Assembly (NCBI GenBank): GCA_002168225.1
Contig: NHBH01000001.1
Span: 1,314,370-1,378,369 of the forward strand
DNA length: 64,000 nt
Reading direction: 5' to 3'
Source of the DNA: Micavibrio sp. TMED2
GTDB lineage: Bacteria; Pseudomonadota; Alphaproteobacteria; TMED2
Positions 34,731 to 43,498 of this stretch are shown piece after piece; positions within the stretch are counted from its first letter, which is position 1, and each line of letters opens with the position of its first letter. The translations under genes and the position numbers were made by a program. The notes beneath the pieces are model-generated. The model was not told the DNA's origin, did not search any database, and was given only the letters and a program-made list of their open reading frames with translations.

Positions 34731-34862
34731 TTGCAGAAGTCAGCGGCGCTGAAAGCAGAAGCGCGGCAGGGGTCACAACCTGACCCGCGCGATGTGATAG
34801 GCGCGGACACGGTGGTTACGTCAGAACCATAGCCGGGGTAGCGCCCGGCCTGACTTCTGCAA
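34731..34862. other. Folded 132-bp element upstream of the terminase genes
   Basis: TTGCAGAAGTCAG (34731-34743) is the exact complement of CTGACTTCTGCAA (34850-34862). Inside, GCGCGG..GGTCA pairs with TGACCCGCGC, and GGCGC..GGTT with AACC..GCGCC, giving a three-way-junction shape. It has no coding frame. Its place just before terS suits a packaging (cos/pac) site, and its fold suits a structured RNA; both are open. Confidence 0.55.
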
Positions 34863-34897
34863 TAAACGCGGGTCCCTCTGAGCCGCAGCATATACGG

Positions 34898-35710
34898 GTG
34901 AAAATGCCCCGGAATGTGGTCAGTTTCAAAGCCCTGAAACTGGGTACCGATAACCCGAATACAGTTCCGATCAATGTTCCGATAGGTGTTCCGATGACCA
35001 GTGCAGACAGTGCTGGGCAATGGATTGGTGCAACCAAGGCTGCGAAGCTTCTGGGCGTAACGCCGCGTGCGCTGTCCAAGGCCCGCAACAACGGGCGGCT
35101 GCCGCCGCATGTAGTCAACCGGATCAGTGAACGCCGGATTGAATATCTGTGGCCCGCGCTGAAAGCAGCGTGGAATGACAGCCGGGATGTTGGCGAGACA
35201 ATCAAGCTGCAGGCTGCCGCCGCCGATCGCGGCGACGATGATCTGTTTGATGACGGTGATGCCGATGCCGGTGATGATCTGGCCGCGCTTGACGCGGTCG
35301 AACCAGCCGCGCCGCGCCAGCCAAGCCAAGCCGAACTGGATGTGGCGGAAGTCCGGCAACTGAAACTGCGCCGGGAAAAGCTGGCGCTGGCGAAGGCAGA
35401 AGAAGAATTCAGGCAACAGGCCCGTGAGCTGATCCCGGTTGAAGAACTGGAAGACGCCATGACCCGGTTGGCGGAAACACTGATCCAAGGGTTGGTGATG
35501 ATGCCGCGCAAGGCGGAAGAAACCGCCGCGCTGAAAACCGGTGACAAGCCCGCGCACCGGAAGGTGTGGGAAGCGGCGGTCAATGACTATCGAAAACAGG
35601 TTGCCAAAACCATGGGCGATCTTGCCAGAGATTTAGGGGTTGCGGATGTACGCGAAAGCGCTGCCAGTGATGGCGACGGTGCTGGCGGCGATGTTCGCCC
35701 CGCCGGTTGA
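34898..35710 (+). CDS. Terminase small subunit
   Basis: A 270-aa DNA-recognition subunit of the packaging motor. A winged HTH of the Nu1 type is visible at about 41-75 (GQWIGATKAAKLLGVTPRALSKARNNGRLPPHV). An acidic linker (DDDLFDDGDADAGDD) and a charged coiled coil (AEVRQLKLRREKLALAKAEEEF) follow. The C-terminal part should contact the large subunit. The ATG at 34898 may be preceded by alternatives; an internal ATG at 34994 (MTSADSAGQ) would still keep the HTH. The large-subunit gene overlaps its end by 65 bp. Confidence 0.88.
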   Translation: MKMPRNVVSFKALKLGTDNPNTVPINVPIGVPMTSADSAGQWIGATKAAKLLGVTPRALSKARNNGRLPPHVVNRISERRIEYLWPALKAAWNDSRDVGETIKLQAAAADRGDDDLFDDGDADAGDDLAALDAVEPAAPRQPSQAELDVAEVRQLKLRREKLALAKAEEEFRQQARELIPVEELEDAMTRLAETLIQGLVMMPRKAEETAALKTGDKPAHRKVWEAAVNDYRKQVAKTMGDLARDLGVADVRESAASDGDGAGGDVRPAG

Positions 35711-37616
35711 TGCCAGCATAGTCGATTGGGCGGAAGCCAATTTCTATGTTCCCGATGGCCCGTTTGAAGGCCAGCTATACAGCTTTGATGAAACGCCGTA
35801 TCTGCGCCCGATCGCGGAAGCCCTGCGCGATAGTGATCCGTGCAATATCGTGTCTGTGCGCAAGTCGGCGCAGACCGGTGTATCAACCCTGGCGCTGGTC
35901 TGGATCGGGTTCACGATTGATTGCGAGCCGACGCAAATGCTGGTTGTCCAGCCATCGACGATGGCCCGGACAAACTTCATTGAAGAAAAGCTGGACCCGG
36001 CAATCCGCCTAAGCCCAGCGCTGTCGGGCAAGGTCGCGGATGTCAAAAGCCGGTCGCGCGAAGGCAGCACGGTCAAGCGCAAAAAATTCCCCGGCGGCTG
36101 GTGCGCGCTGGCTGGCGCTGGCAGCCCATCTGAACTGCGGATGCGCACGGTGCGCCGGTCGATCTGTGACGAGGTTGGCGAATATGAAGCTGATCTTGCC
36201 GGTCAGGGTTCGCCGATCAAGATGGTCGAGGCCCGCCACATCGCCTATCACGCGACGGGCAATTACAAGTCGCTGCGTCTGGGAACCCCGACGCTCGAAG
36301 ATGAATGCCTGATGGATGCCGATTTTCTGGCAGGCAGTCAGGAGTATTGGCATGTGCCATGCCCGCATTGCGGCACGCTGCAGCGGCTGGAATTTGCCAA
36401 CCTGCGGTACAACGAAAAATGGCCATATGATCCACGCATTGAATGCGTGTCGTGCCATGAAGAAATTCGCGAGTACCAGAAGCGTGCCATGGTCGCCCAT
36501 GGTGAACCGGTGGCAACCCATCCCGAACGGATGGAATATCACCGGTCGTTTCATATCGATGCGCTGGTGTCCAACCTGACCACATGGGACAAGCTGGTTG
36601 AAGCATGGCTTGATGCGGAAGGGTCGATCGAGGCGAAAAAGACGTTCTGGAATTTGTGGCTGGGTCTGGCCTTCCCGATCCAAGGGGATGCACCTGACGC
36701 CGAACGGCTGCATGAACGGGCGCTGAAAAGTGATTATGCGCAGGGCACCATCCCCGATGGTGTGCTGTTCCTGACCGCCGGTGCGGATGTCCAGAAGGAC
36801 CGGATCGAGGTTTATATTTATGGCTGGGGCGTGCTCGAAACCAGATACCTGATTGCGCATCTGGTGCTGCTAGGCGACACCAATGAAATGGCACCGTTCA
36901 TCGCGCTGGAGGAAGTCCGCCGCCGTGAATTTACCGATGCCCAAGGACACACCCTGCGCATCAAGATGATGGCGGTCGATAGCCGGTATCGCACGCAGCA
37001 AGTTTATCGCTTTGCCGCCGGGAAGTCGGATGTCATGGCGATCAAGGGCGGCAGTGATGGCCATAATGCGCCGTTGCTGTCCGCGCCGAAGCAGGCAATT
37101 TCCAAGGGTGTGAACGGTGCCAAGACGCGCCGCATCACATGGTTCAGTGTCGGCACATGGATTGGCAAAGGTGCATGGTATTCGGCGCTCAATCTCGACG
37201 GCCCTGATCCTGACACGGGTGAATATCCGCCGGGGTATGTGTTCCTGCCGAACGACATTGACATTGACACCTGCAAGCAGATGACCGCCGAAGTGCTGGT
37301 GCATAAGCCGCAGCGTGGCGGTCGCACGGTGATGCGGTGGGAACCAAAACCGAACCAAGCCTGTGAGGGGCTGGATTGTGCAGTCTATGCCCATGTCGCC
37401 GCCTATAAGCTGGGCATGGGGACATGGCGGCTGGATGACTGGCGCAAAATGTCGATCGACCGTTTTGGCAGCGCCAATCAACCGCAGCTTGATCTGCTCG
37501 ACCGGCTGCAATCGCCGCTTCATACCAGCGGCCCATCAGCCGCCCCGGCAGCGGCCCCGGCAACTGAAACGACAACAAACAAGCGGGTTATCAAGCGCGG
37601 GTCACGCCGCGTTTGA
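35646..37616 (+). CDS. Terminase large subunit (lambda gpA family)
   Basis: A 656-aa ATPase/nuclease that packages phage DNA. The adenine/Walker A-like motif is VRKSAQTGVST (71-81), as in GpA-type terminases. Then come FPGGWCALAGAGSPSELR, RRSICDEVGEYE (Walker B-like), a zinc-type CPHCG...CVSCHE pair in the middle, and the nuclease part (TAGADVQKDRIEVYIYGWG, KMMAVDSRY). The C-terminal ~40 residues are low-complexity. I start at the ATG at 35646; a TTG two codons earlier is possible. GpA-type motors usually cut at cos sites, relevant to the folded element upstream of terS. Confidence 0.95.
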   Translation: MYAKALPVMATVLAAMFAPPVDASIVDWAEANFYVPDGPFEGQLYSFDETPYLRPIAEALRDSDPCNIVSVRKSAQTGVSTLALVWIGFTIDCEPTQMLVVQPSTMARTNFIEEKLDPAIRLSPALSGKVADVKSRSREGSTVKRKKFPGGWCALAGAGSPSELRMRTVRRSICDEVGEYEADLAGQGSPIKMVEARHIAYHATGNYKSLRLGTPTLEDECLMDADFLAGSQEYWHVPCPHCGTLQRLEFANLRYNEKWPYDPRIECVSCHEEIREYQKRAMVAHGEPVATHPERMEYHRSFHIDALVSNLTTWDKLVEAWLDAEGSIEAKKTFWNLWLGLAFPIQGDAPDAERLHERALKSDYAQGTIPDGVLFLTAGADVQKDRIEVYIYGWGVLETRYLIAHLVLLGDTNEMAPFIALEEVRRREFTDAQGHTLRIKMMAVDSRYRTQQVYRFAAGKSDVMAIKGGSDGHNAPLLSAPKQAISKGVNGAKTRRITWFSVGTWIGKGAWYSALNLDGPDPDTGEYPPGYVFLPNDIDIDTCKQMTAEVLVHKPQRGGRTVMRWEPKPNQACEGLDCAVYAHVAAYKLGMGTWRLDDWRKMSIDRFGSANQPQLDLLDRLQSPLHTSGPSAAPAAAPATETTTNKRVIKRGSRRV

Positions 37617-37641
37617 TGGCGCGTGACCGAAGGGATGCAGC

Positions 37642-37857
37642 ATGACCACCACCGCAGAACAGTTGGCGGAAGTCCAGAAAGCGATTTCCGCCGTGATGCG
37701 CAATCAGTCGTTTTCGATTGATGGCAAAACCGTTACCCGCGCCAATCTCGCTGATCTGGAACAGCGGGAAATCAGACTGGAAGCCAAGCTGCGCAAGGAA
37801 GCGCGTGGCGGTCGCGGTCATTTTTCCAGTGGTCGCGGCAGTTATTTCGGGGGTTGA
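37642..37857 (+). CDS. gpW-like head-tail joining protein
   Basis: A 71-aa protein of the lambda gpW type: two helices (AEQLAEVQKAISAVM and LADLEQREIRLEAKLRKEA) separated by a short beta turn (FSIDGKTVTRAN), then a Gly/Arg-rich flexible tail. It sits between terL and portal genes, as W does in lambda, and would plug the head for tail attachment. It starts 25 bp after terL. Confidence 0.85.
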   Translation: MTTTAEQLAEVQKAISAVMRNQSFSIDGKTVTRANLADLEQREIRLEAKLRKEARGGRGHFSSGRGSYFGG

Positions 37858-37860
37858 TCG

Positions 37861-39474
37861 ATGAAAAAAGTTACATCAAAGCCCGGCTTTTCCATGACTA
37901 CGCTGGATAAAATGCTGCTGCCGGTGGCACCGGGTCTGGTCGCCAAGCGGGTTGAAAACCGTTTCCGGGTCATGGCCGCTACCGGTGGCACCCTGTCACC
38001 GGAAGCAAAGCGGGTGCATCGGAAGCGGCGGGGCAACAAGGCATCGGCCAATGAAAGCCTGCTGACGGATATTTCCGATGCCCGTGCCCTGTCGCTCGAG
38101 CATGTGACCACGGGTGCGCTACCCAAGTCGATCATCACCACCCATGTTGGGCACACCGTTGGCGGCGGGTTGCGTCTGGATGCGCAGCCGGATGGCGAGT
38201 CCCTGCAGCTTGACCCGGCCACGGAAGCCCAGATGTCAAAGCAGATGGAAATGCTGTGGCGCATCTGGTGCAAGTCGGCAGACTTCAACCGGCAGTGGTC
38301 GTTCAATGCACTGCAACAGATCATTTTCGCGGCCATGCTGGTGTCGGGTGATTGTCTGGTTGTCGCGGTCGATGACGGCGATAACCTGCAACGCACCACG
38401 TTTACCACGCGGCTGCAGGTGATCGAGGCGCAACGGGTCAGCAACCCTGACCGCAGGCCGGATGATGCGCTGATTGCCGGTGGTGTTGAGCGTGACGAAT
38501 TCGGGCGGATCGTCGCCTATCATGTTTGCAGCGGATACCCGGAAGGATATGGCCGGACCCAGACCAAGGGATTGACGTGGCGTCGCATCCCGGCATTTGC
38601 CGATGATGGCAGCCGGTATGTCTATCACGTCATGGACCCGTTGCTGGCCCGTGCCGGTCAGAACCGGGGCGTGCCGCTGCTGGCACCGGTGATTTCGCAG
38701 TTGAAGCAGTTGTCAGACATGACAGAAGCAGAACTGACCGCATCGGTGCTGGCCGCCTGTCTGGCCGTGTTCAAGAAAACCCTGGACGGTGATGGCGGGT
38801 TGCCAACCGATGCTGCCGGTGATCGGCAGGATGGCGACGGCTTTCAGGTCACGGATGTTGATTTCGGGCCGGGCATGGTGTTTTCGGACATGCAGGCCGG
38901 TGAAGAAATCGGATCGATTGCGGTCAATCGCCCGAACACCGCATTTGCCCAGTTCTGGGATGCGATCGTGGCGGAAATTGCCGCCGGAACGGATCTGTCA
39001 AAAGAGGTTCTGACGCGGCATTTTCAGTCGTCATACTCGGCTTCGCGCGGCGCGCTTGGCGAGGTCTGGCGGCTGTTCATTCGGCGGCGTGAATTCTATT
39101 CAGAATTTTGCCAATGGGCCTATGAACTGATGCTGCAGGAAGCGCAGGATCGCGATTTGATGACCCTGTCCGGTTTCGATCAGGTGCCCATGATGCGGGA
39201 AGCGTGGTGCCAAGCCAAATGGGTTGGCCCGCCGATGCCGCAGATGGATGAACAGAAGGCGGTTTCCGCCGCAACCAAGCGGATTGAAGCCGGTCTGTCC
39301 ACCCGCAAGGATGAAACGGCGAAGCTGACCGGCGGCGATTTCAATGCCAACCACCGGCAGTTGTCACGCGAACAGGAAATGCGTGATGAAGCCGGGCTGG
39401 TGGGCGCACCCGCGATCGATCCGAACGCAGCACAGGATGACGCCATCCGGCCTAATCAGGTTGACGCGGAATAA
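37861..39474 (+). CDS. Portal protein (lambda gpB family)
   Basis: This 537-aa protein forms the dodecameric ring through which DNA enters the head. Features of the lambda family include NESLLTDISDARALSLEHVTTGAL near residue 62, VGHTVGGGLRL, WRIWCKSADFN, AAMLVSGDCLVV, and the stem/crown region with GTDLSKEVLTRHFQSSYSASRGALGE (about 378-404). The C-terminal ~60 residues are charged and flexible. Starts 3 bp after the gpW-like gene. Confidence 0.95.
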   Translation: MKKVTSKPGFSMTTLDKMLLPVAPGLVAKRVENRFRVMAATGGTLSPEAKRVHRKRRGNKASANESLLTDISDARALSLEHVTTGALPKSIITTHVGHTVGGGLRLDAQPDGESLQLDPATEAQMSKQMEMLWRIWCKSADFNRQWSFNALQQIIFAAMLVSGDCLVVAVDDGDNLQRTTFTTRLQVIEAQRVSNPDRRPDDALIAGGVERDEFGRIVAYHVCSGYPEGYGRTQTKGLTWRRIPAFADDGSRYVYHVMDPLLARAGQNRGVPLLAPVISQLKQLSDMTEAELTASVLAACLAVFKKTLDGDGGLPTDAAGDRQDGDGFQVTDVDFGPGMVFSDMQAGEEIGSIAVNRPNTAFAQFWDAIVAEIAAGTDLSKEVLTRHFQSSYSASRGALGEVWRLFIRRREFYSEFCQWAYELMLQEAQDRDLMTLSGFDQVPMMREAWCQAKWVGPPMPQMDEQKAVSAATKRIEAGLSTRKDETAKLTGGDFNANHRQLSREQEMRDEAGLVGAPAIDPNAAQDDAIRPNQVDAE

Positions 39475-39482
39475 GGAACAGC

Positions 39483-40994
39483 ATGATGACTGACATGAAC
39501 AACACCCGCCTGCCGTTGCTGGCAGCGCGGGTGCTGAACCGTCCGATGATGATTGACCAGTCAAAAATGGAAACCATCATGGGCATCCTTGGCCCGCGCT
39601 TCGGGATCGATGTCGATCCGCTGCCGGAAGCGGCCTTCGTTGATACGGCGTCCAGCCCGGAAAAACGTGGATACCAGCAAGCGCCGGTGATCGAGGGTGG
39701 TGTTGCCGTCATCGATATTGATGGCACGCTGGTGCACGAAACCAATGGCTGTGCGCCATGGTCGGGGATGACATCCTATCAATGGATTTCAGGCCAGATC
39801 GATCAGGCTGTTGATGACCCTGCGGTCAAGGCGATTGCCCTGCGGATCAATTCGCCGGGCGGTGAATGCGGGTCATGCTTTGGCCTTGCTGATCGGATTG
39901 CCAAGGTTGACCAGATCAAGCCGGTCTATGCCGTGGTTTCCAACCTCGCCTGTTCCGCCGCCTATGCGCTGGCGGCATCGGCGCGGCAGATCATCGCCGG
40001 GGTTGACAGTCTGGTCGGATCGATCGGGGTGATTGTCACCCATTATGACTTCACCGCCGCCGCTGAAAATGACGGCTTGAAGGTCACCTATCTGCAGCGC
40101 GGTGCGCGCAAGTCCGATCTCGCGCAATTCAAGTCGCTGGACGATGAAAGCACCGCATCGGTCATGCAGCAGATTGATGATCTGTATGCCGTATTCGTGG
40201 GCCGTGTGGCGGCCAATCGCGGCATCAGTGAACAGGCCGTCATGGATACGGAAGCCAATGTATTCGTTGGCGAGCGTGCCAAGTCACTTGGCCTTGTCGA
40301 TGCAATCATGTCGGAAGCTGATGCGCTGGCATGGATCGGCGAACAAGCAACCAGTGGTGGCCATGTGCCGCCGCGATTAACCCAAGCCAAAACCGAACGG
40401 AGTACGGCAACAATGAGCAAGCAATTCAGCAGCAACAGCGGTGGTGATCAGATCACTGCCGAAGACGGTGCGGACACCATTGCCGGTGACGACACCATGG
40501 CCGCCGAAGATGGCGCGGACACCATCACCGGTGACGATACCATGACCGCCGAAGATGATGCGGACACCATTGCCGGTGATGACACCATGGCCGCCGAAGA
40601 TGATGAAGATACGGTTGACGGCGGTGAGGCCATTGCCGCTGCTGTCGCCGCAGAGCGGACCCGGTGTAGTGACATCATGGGGCTGATCGAAAGCCCGGAT
40701 GATTTCGACATTGCTGCGGATCATATCACGTCCGGTGCCGGTGCACTCGAGGCGGCGAAGGCTATGAGCGCATCCCGGTCGGCACGCAGCAGCAGCCCGC
40801 TGGCGAAGCGCCGGGCGGCGATGCCGTCACCATTGCCGGGCGGTGCTGTTCCGAGCGATCCCGGCAATACTGGCCCAAGCAGTAAAGAGGAAGCCGAAAA
40901 GCAGTTTTCTGCCAGTGCGGAAATCCGAAAGCGTTTTGGCAGCGCTGCGGCTTATTGGGGGTTCATCCGTCTGAAAGCCCGGTCGGGCAACTAA
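39483..40994 (+). CDS. Prohead protease (S49/SppA type) with C-terminal scaffold
   Basis: A 503-aa head-maturation protein like lambda gpC. The S49 protease domain covers about 70-290, with INSPGGEC and the nucleophile Ser158 in NLACSAAYALA; the SLVGSIGVI strand follows. From residue 325 come three 15-residue acidic repeats (AEDGADTIAGDDTM-like) and a partial fourth. A helical scaffold-like end (AAAVAAERTRCSDIMGL.., EAEKQFSASAEIRKRF) closes the protein. An in-frame internal ATG at residue 311 could give a separate scaffold, as in lambda C/Nu3. Confidence 0.9.
   Translation: MMTDMNNTRLPLLAARVLNRPMMIDQSKMETIMGILGPRFGIDVDPLPEAAFVDTASSPEKRGYQQAPVIEGGVAVIDIDGTLVHETNGCAPWSGMTSYQWISGQIDQAVDDPAVKAIALRINSPGGECGSCFGLADRIAKVDQIKPVYAVVSNLACSAAYALAASARQIIAGVDSLVGSIGVIVTHYDFTAAAENDGLKVTYLQRGARKSDLAQFKSLDDESTASVMQQIDDLYAVFVGRVAANRGISEQAVMDTEANVFVGERAKSLGLVDAIMSEADALAWIGEQATSGGHVPPRLTQAKTERSTATMSKQFSSNSGGDQITAEDGADTIAGDDTMAAEDGADTITGDDTMTAEDDADTIAGDDTMAAEDDEDTVDGGEAIAAAVAAERTRCSDIMGLIESPDDFDIAADHITSGAGALEAAKAMSASRSARSSSPLAKRRAAMPSPLPGGAVPSDPGNTGPSSKEEAEKQFSASAEIRKRFGSAAAYWGFIRLKARSGN
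40413..40994 (+). CDS. Possible internally initiated scaffold protein (Nu3-like)
   Basis: An in-frame ATG at 40413 (MSKQFSSNSGG), 10 bp after a GGAG, begins exactly where the protease domain ends and the acidic repeats start. The 193-residue product would be an acidic, helical scaffold, matching lambda Nu3 nested inside C. No separate scaffold gene exists in the operon, which supports this. Translation from this site is inferred. Confidence 0.5.
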   Translation: MSKQFSSNSGGDQITAEDGADTIAGDDTMAAEDGADTITGDDTMTAEDDADTIAGDDTMAAEDDEDTVDGGEAIAAAVAAERTRCSDIMGLIESPDDFDIAADHITSGAGALEAAKAMSASRSARSSSPLAKRRAAMPSPLPGGAVPSDPGNTGPSSKEEAEKQFSASAEIRKRFGSAAAYWGFIRLKARSGN

Positions 40995-41024
40995 TCACCG
41001 CCAACCAAGTTCAACCATTCATGC

Positions 41025-41047
41025 CCGGCCATAGTGCCGGTTTTTTT
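41025..41047 (+). terminator. Intrinsic terminator after the protease gene
   Basis: CCGGC (41025-41029) pairs with GCCGG (41036-41040), followed by seven T. The stem is short, so read-through within the late operon is expected; it may reduce distal transcription relative to proximal genes. Confidence 0.6.
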
Positions 41048-41066
41048 ATTGTTAGGAGATCAAGCA

Positions 41067-41654
41067 ATGCCTGCTGATAAAGACCTTCACCTGGATTTCC
41101 AAGATGTCGATAAATACAGCGATGAAGCTGTTGAAGCCGATGTCCAGATTTTCCGCAACACGTTCGTTTCGGCTTCCGCCGCAAACAAGCTGGCCAACCC
41201 ATTGGTTGCCGGTGAACGGTTTGTTGGCATCTCTGCTGCGCCATCCGACAACACCGGTGGAAGCGCAGCGGCCAAGCGCGTGAAGATGCGTCGTTACGGC
41301 CTTGTTACCCTGCCGATTGCCGGTGTGACCGCCGCCGATCGGCACAAGGCTGTTTATGCCTCGGATGATCAGACCGCAACCCTGACCGCCACCGGCAACA
41401 GCTATATCGGCCAGATCGAGGAAGTGCCAGCTGCGGGTTATGCCGTGGTCTGGTTTGACATTTCCCGGACGGTTGCCGGTGCCCCGGCGCTGACAGACCT
41501 GACCGGCACCCTGACCGGCACGGCGGATGGTGAACTGGCGGATGCCGGGGATACCAGCAACGCTGACCAGTCAGCGGTGATCAACAAAAACTTCAAGGAA
41601 ATTCAGGCGAGCATTGCCGCAATCAATGCGCTGCTGAATGCGCGGCTGGCCTGA
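41067..41654 (+). CDS. Head decoration/cement protein (DUF2190-like)
   Basis: A 195-aa protein placed between protease and capsid genes, like lambda D. The middle contains KMRRYGLVTLPIAGVTAADRHKAVYASDDQTATLTATGNSYIGQI followed by AAGYAVVWFDI, the pattern of DUF2190 capsid cement proteins. The N-terminus (QIFRNTFVSASAANKL) and the C-terminal helix extend this core. The start at 41067 has TAGGAG 7-8 bp upstream; an ATG at 41034 lies before the terminator stem and is unlikely. Confidence 0.82.
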   Translation: MPADKDLHLDFQDVDKYSDEAVEADVQIFRNTFVSASAANKLANPLVAGERFVGISAAPSDNTGGSAAAKRVKMRRYGLVTLPIAGVTAADRHKAVYASDDQTATLTATGNSYIGQIEEVPAAGYAVVWFDISRTVAGAPALTDLTGTLTGTADGELADAGDTSNADQSAVINKNFKEIQASIAAINALLNARLA

Positions 41655-41710
41655 TCGCTGCCGCCGTTTCCTGATCCATTCACACACAATCCGACATCGG
41701 AGATAGAACA

Positions 41711-42712
41711 ATGTCAAATTTTGGTAATTCCAAGTTCGCCCTGACCGAAGAAGGCATCAGCGGCGAGTTGTATGATCGCCTCGAGCGTGCGCCCGATACC
41801 GAACTGGACGATCTCGCAACCATGATGACCAGCGACCAGTTGAAGGAAGAACATGTGTTCACCGGCATCAATGGCGGTCTGAAACTATGGAAAGGTCCAC
41901 GCCAGATGCGTGAACTTTCCGAAGACACGCTGGTGATTGAAAACCCGCTTTATGAGGACAGCCTTGTGGTGCCCGGTGATGTGCTGCGTTATGCCGGTCA
42001 AAAGGGTGGCCGTGCGCAGGTTGACCAGCGAATTTCAGAAATCGAGGAAGGCACAAACGGTCATCGTCGTGAACTGTTCATTGACAAGATCATCAATGCA
42101 GAAGGTTCGCTCGCGTATAACCGCAATTACTTCTTCGCCACGGATCATGTGTTCGGCCAATCCGGCCAGATGTCAAACTTGGTTACTTTTGACATCAGCG
42201 ATGATGCCGGTGATGTTCCGTCCGATCAGCGCGGCACGGCGGCATCGCCATCATCGCAGATCATGGGCAAGGCGATCCTTCGCGGCATCAAAACCATCCT
42301 GGGCTTCAAAAACAATGATGGCAACAAGTTCCGCAACAGTGGTGCCCGCAGCTTCAAGGTGGTCTGTGGCCTCGAGTATATGGAAGCGGTTGCGGGGGCG
42401 CTCGGTGTTGTGGTGCACCCAAGCGGCGCCACCAACCTAACCCCGGTGGCGATCAATGCTTTTGGTGACAAGTTCGATCTGAACTTCGCATGGCTGCCAG
42501 AATACACCGGTACTCAGATTGATGTTTACCGGACCGATGGTTCCTTCAAGGCCCTGATCGGTCAGGAAACCGATGAATTTGATGTCGCTGTCCTCGGCGA
42601 AGACAGTGAACATTGGAAGAAAAATTATGAAGCTTGGTTCGGGGTCTCACTGCGCCGGGGCACTGGATATGGCGAGCCGCGCAGCGCTTGCCGCGTCAAG
42701 CTGCAGAACTAA
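41711..42712 (+). CDS. Major capsid protein (Mu gpT-like)
   Basis: A 333-aa HK97-fold capsid candidate. The block LKLWKGPRQMRELSEDTLVIENPLYEDSLVVPGDVLRYAG (about 57-97) matches the Mu gpT pattern W-x-G-x-R...N-x-x-(F/Y)-E-x-x-x-x-V. A later acidic/aromatic end follows (EHWKKNYEAWFGVSLRRGTGYGEPRSACRVKL). Lambda gpE-like features are absent, so the head proteins have mixed ancestry. It is bounded downstream by a strong terminator, common after the most expressed virion gene. Confidence 0.85.
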   Translation: MSNFGNSKFALTEEGISGELYDRLERAPDTELDDLATMMTSDQLKEEHVFTGINGGLKLWKGPRQMRELSEDTLVIENPLYEDSLVVPGDVLRYAGQKGGRAQVDQRISEIEEGTNGHRRELFIDKIINAEGSLAYNRNYFFATDHVFGQSGQMSNLVTFDISDDAGDVPSDQRGTAASPSSQIMGKAILRGIKTILGFKNNDGNKFRNSGARSFKVVCGLEYMEAVAGALGVVVHPSGATNLTPVAINAFGDKFDLNFAWLPEYTGTQIDVYRTDGSFKALIGQETDEFDVAVLGEDSEHWKKNYEAWFGVSLRRGTGYGEPRSACRVKLQN

Positions 42713-42736
42713 TCAACTCGCCTGAATGGTGACACA

Positions 42737-42767
42737 GGCCGCCGGGTCTTATCCCGGCGGCCTTTTC
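42737..42767 (+). terminator. Strong intrinsic terminator after the capsid gene
   Basis: GGCCGCCGGG (42737-42746) pairs perfectly with CCCGGCGGCC (42753-42762) around a 6-nt loop, followed by TTTTCT. A 10-bp GC stem makes this the strongest terminator in the late operon. Confidence 0.85.
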
Positions 42768-42791
42768 TGTATGCGCAAAGGAACAGATGGC

Positions 42792-43196
42792 ATGAAACAA
42801 ACATTCAAAAAATACCGGGTGACGGCAAGCGCGGGCACTGTGATCCCGGCTGGTCACATTATCCGTGGCCTTAGCGACGATCTGCAGCGGCGCTTTGCCT
42901 CCCGCTTGGTGCAGGAAGGTAAGGCCAAGGGCACCTTCGTCACCACCGATCAGATTGTGTTGATCAAAGGCGCGGAATTTGAAACCTGCACCATGCTGCC
43001 ACGGATAGCGGTTGCGGTGGTCGAGGAAGAAAAACCCGCGACCAAGGCGAAAGCCAAGGCACCGGCCAAGGTGAAGCCCAAGGGTAAGGCCGCTGATCCG
43101 GGCACTGATCCGGTCGGTGATGACGATCCAAACGGATCTGATGGCGGCGGTAATCCTGCTGCTGGCGACGGCACCGATACCGTCCCGGCGGCCTGA
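42792..43196 (+). CDS. Hypothetical head protein, 134 aa
   Basis: The N-terminal ~75 residues form a small folded unit (KYRVTASAGTVIPAGHIIRGLSDD..., ending EFETCTM). The C-terminal half is low-complexity: Lys/Ala/Pro repeats (KAKAKAPAKVKPKGKAA) then an Asp/Gly-rich tail. The ATG at 42792 has AAGGAAC upstream; an in-frame start at 42726 lies before the terminator. Its place after the capsid gene suggests a head-completion role; family not recognised. Confidence 0.68.
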   Translation: MKQTFKKYRVTASAGTVIPAGHIIRGLSDDLQRRFASRLVQEGKAKGTFVTTDQIVLIKGAEFETCTMLPRIAVAVVEEEKPATKAKAKAPAKVKPKGKAADPGTDPVGDDDPNGSDGGGNPAAGDGTDTVPAA

Positions 43197-43198
43197 TC

Positions 43199-43498
43199 AT
43201 GGCCTATGATCTTGACGACATCGTCAACCAGTTTCACCCGGATGACTTCGGCAAGGAAGCCAGCTATCAGCGGGCTGCCGGTGGTGATCCGGTTGATGTC
43301 TGGGTGATCTTTAATCAACCGGCTGGGCGCATCGCCAACCTGCAGTTGACCAAGCGGATTGCGTTGATGCCGGTGGCGCACCTGCCGGATGCCAAGGGCG
43401 GTGACAGTATCACGATCGAGGGCACCACCTATCGCATCGGTATCGTCACCCATGTTGATGCCGATCAACTGATCTGGCAGTTGGAGTTGCAGCCATGA
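43199..43498 (+). CDS. Head-tail joining protein (gpFII-like position)
   Basis: A 99-aa protein rich in beta strands (VDVWVIFNQP, KRIALMPVAHL, DSITIEGTTYRIGIVTHVDADQLIWQLEL), the typical small-barrel composition of phage head-tail connector proteins of the lambda FII class. It starts 3 bp after the preceding stop and overlaps the next ATG by 4 bp. The call rests on size, fold composition and place. Confidence 0.72.
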   Translation: MAYDLDDIVNQFHPDDFGKEASYQRAAGGDPVDVWVIFNQPAGRIANLQLTKRIALMPVAHLPDAKGGDSITIEGTTYRIGIVTHVDADQLIWQLELQP

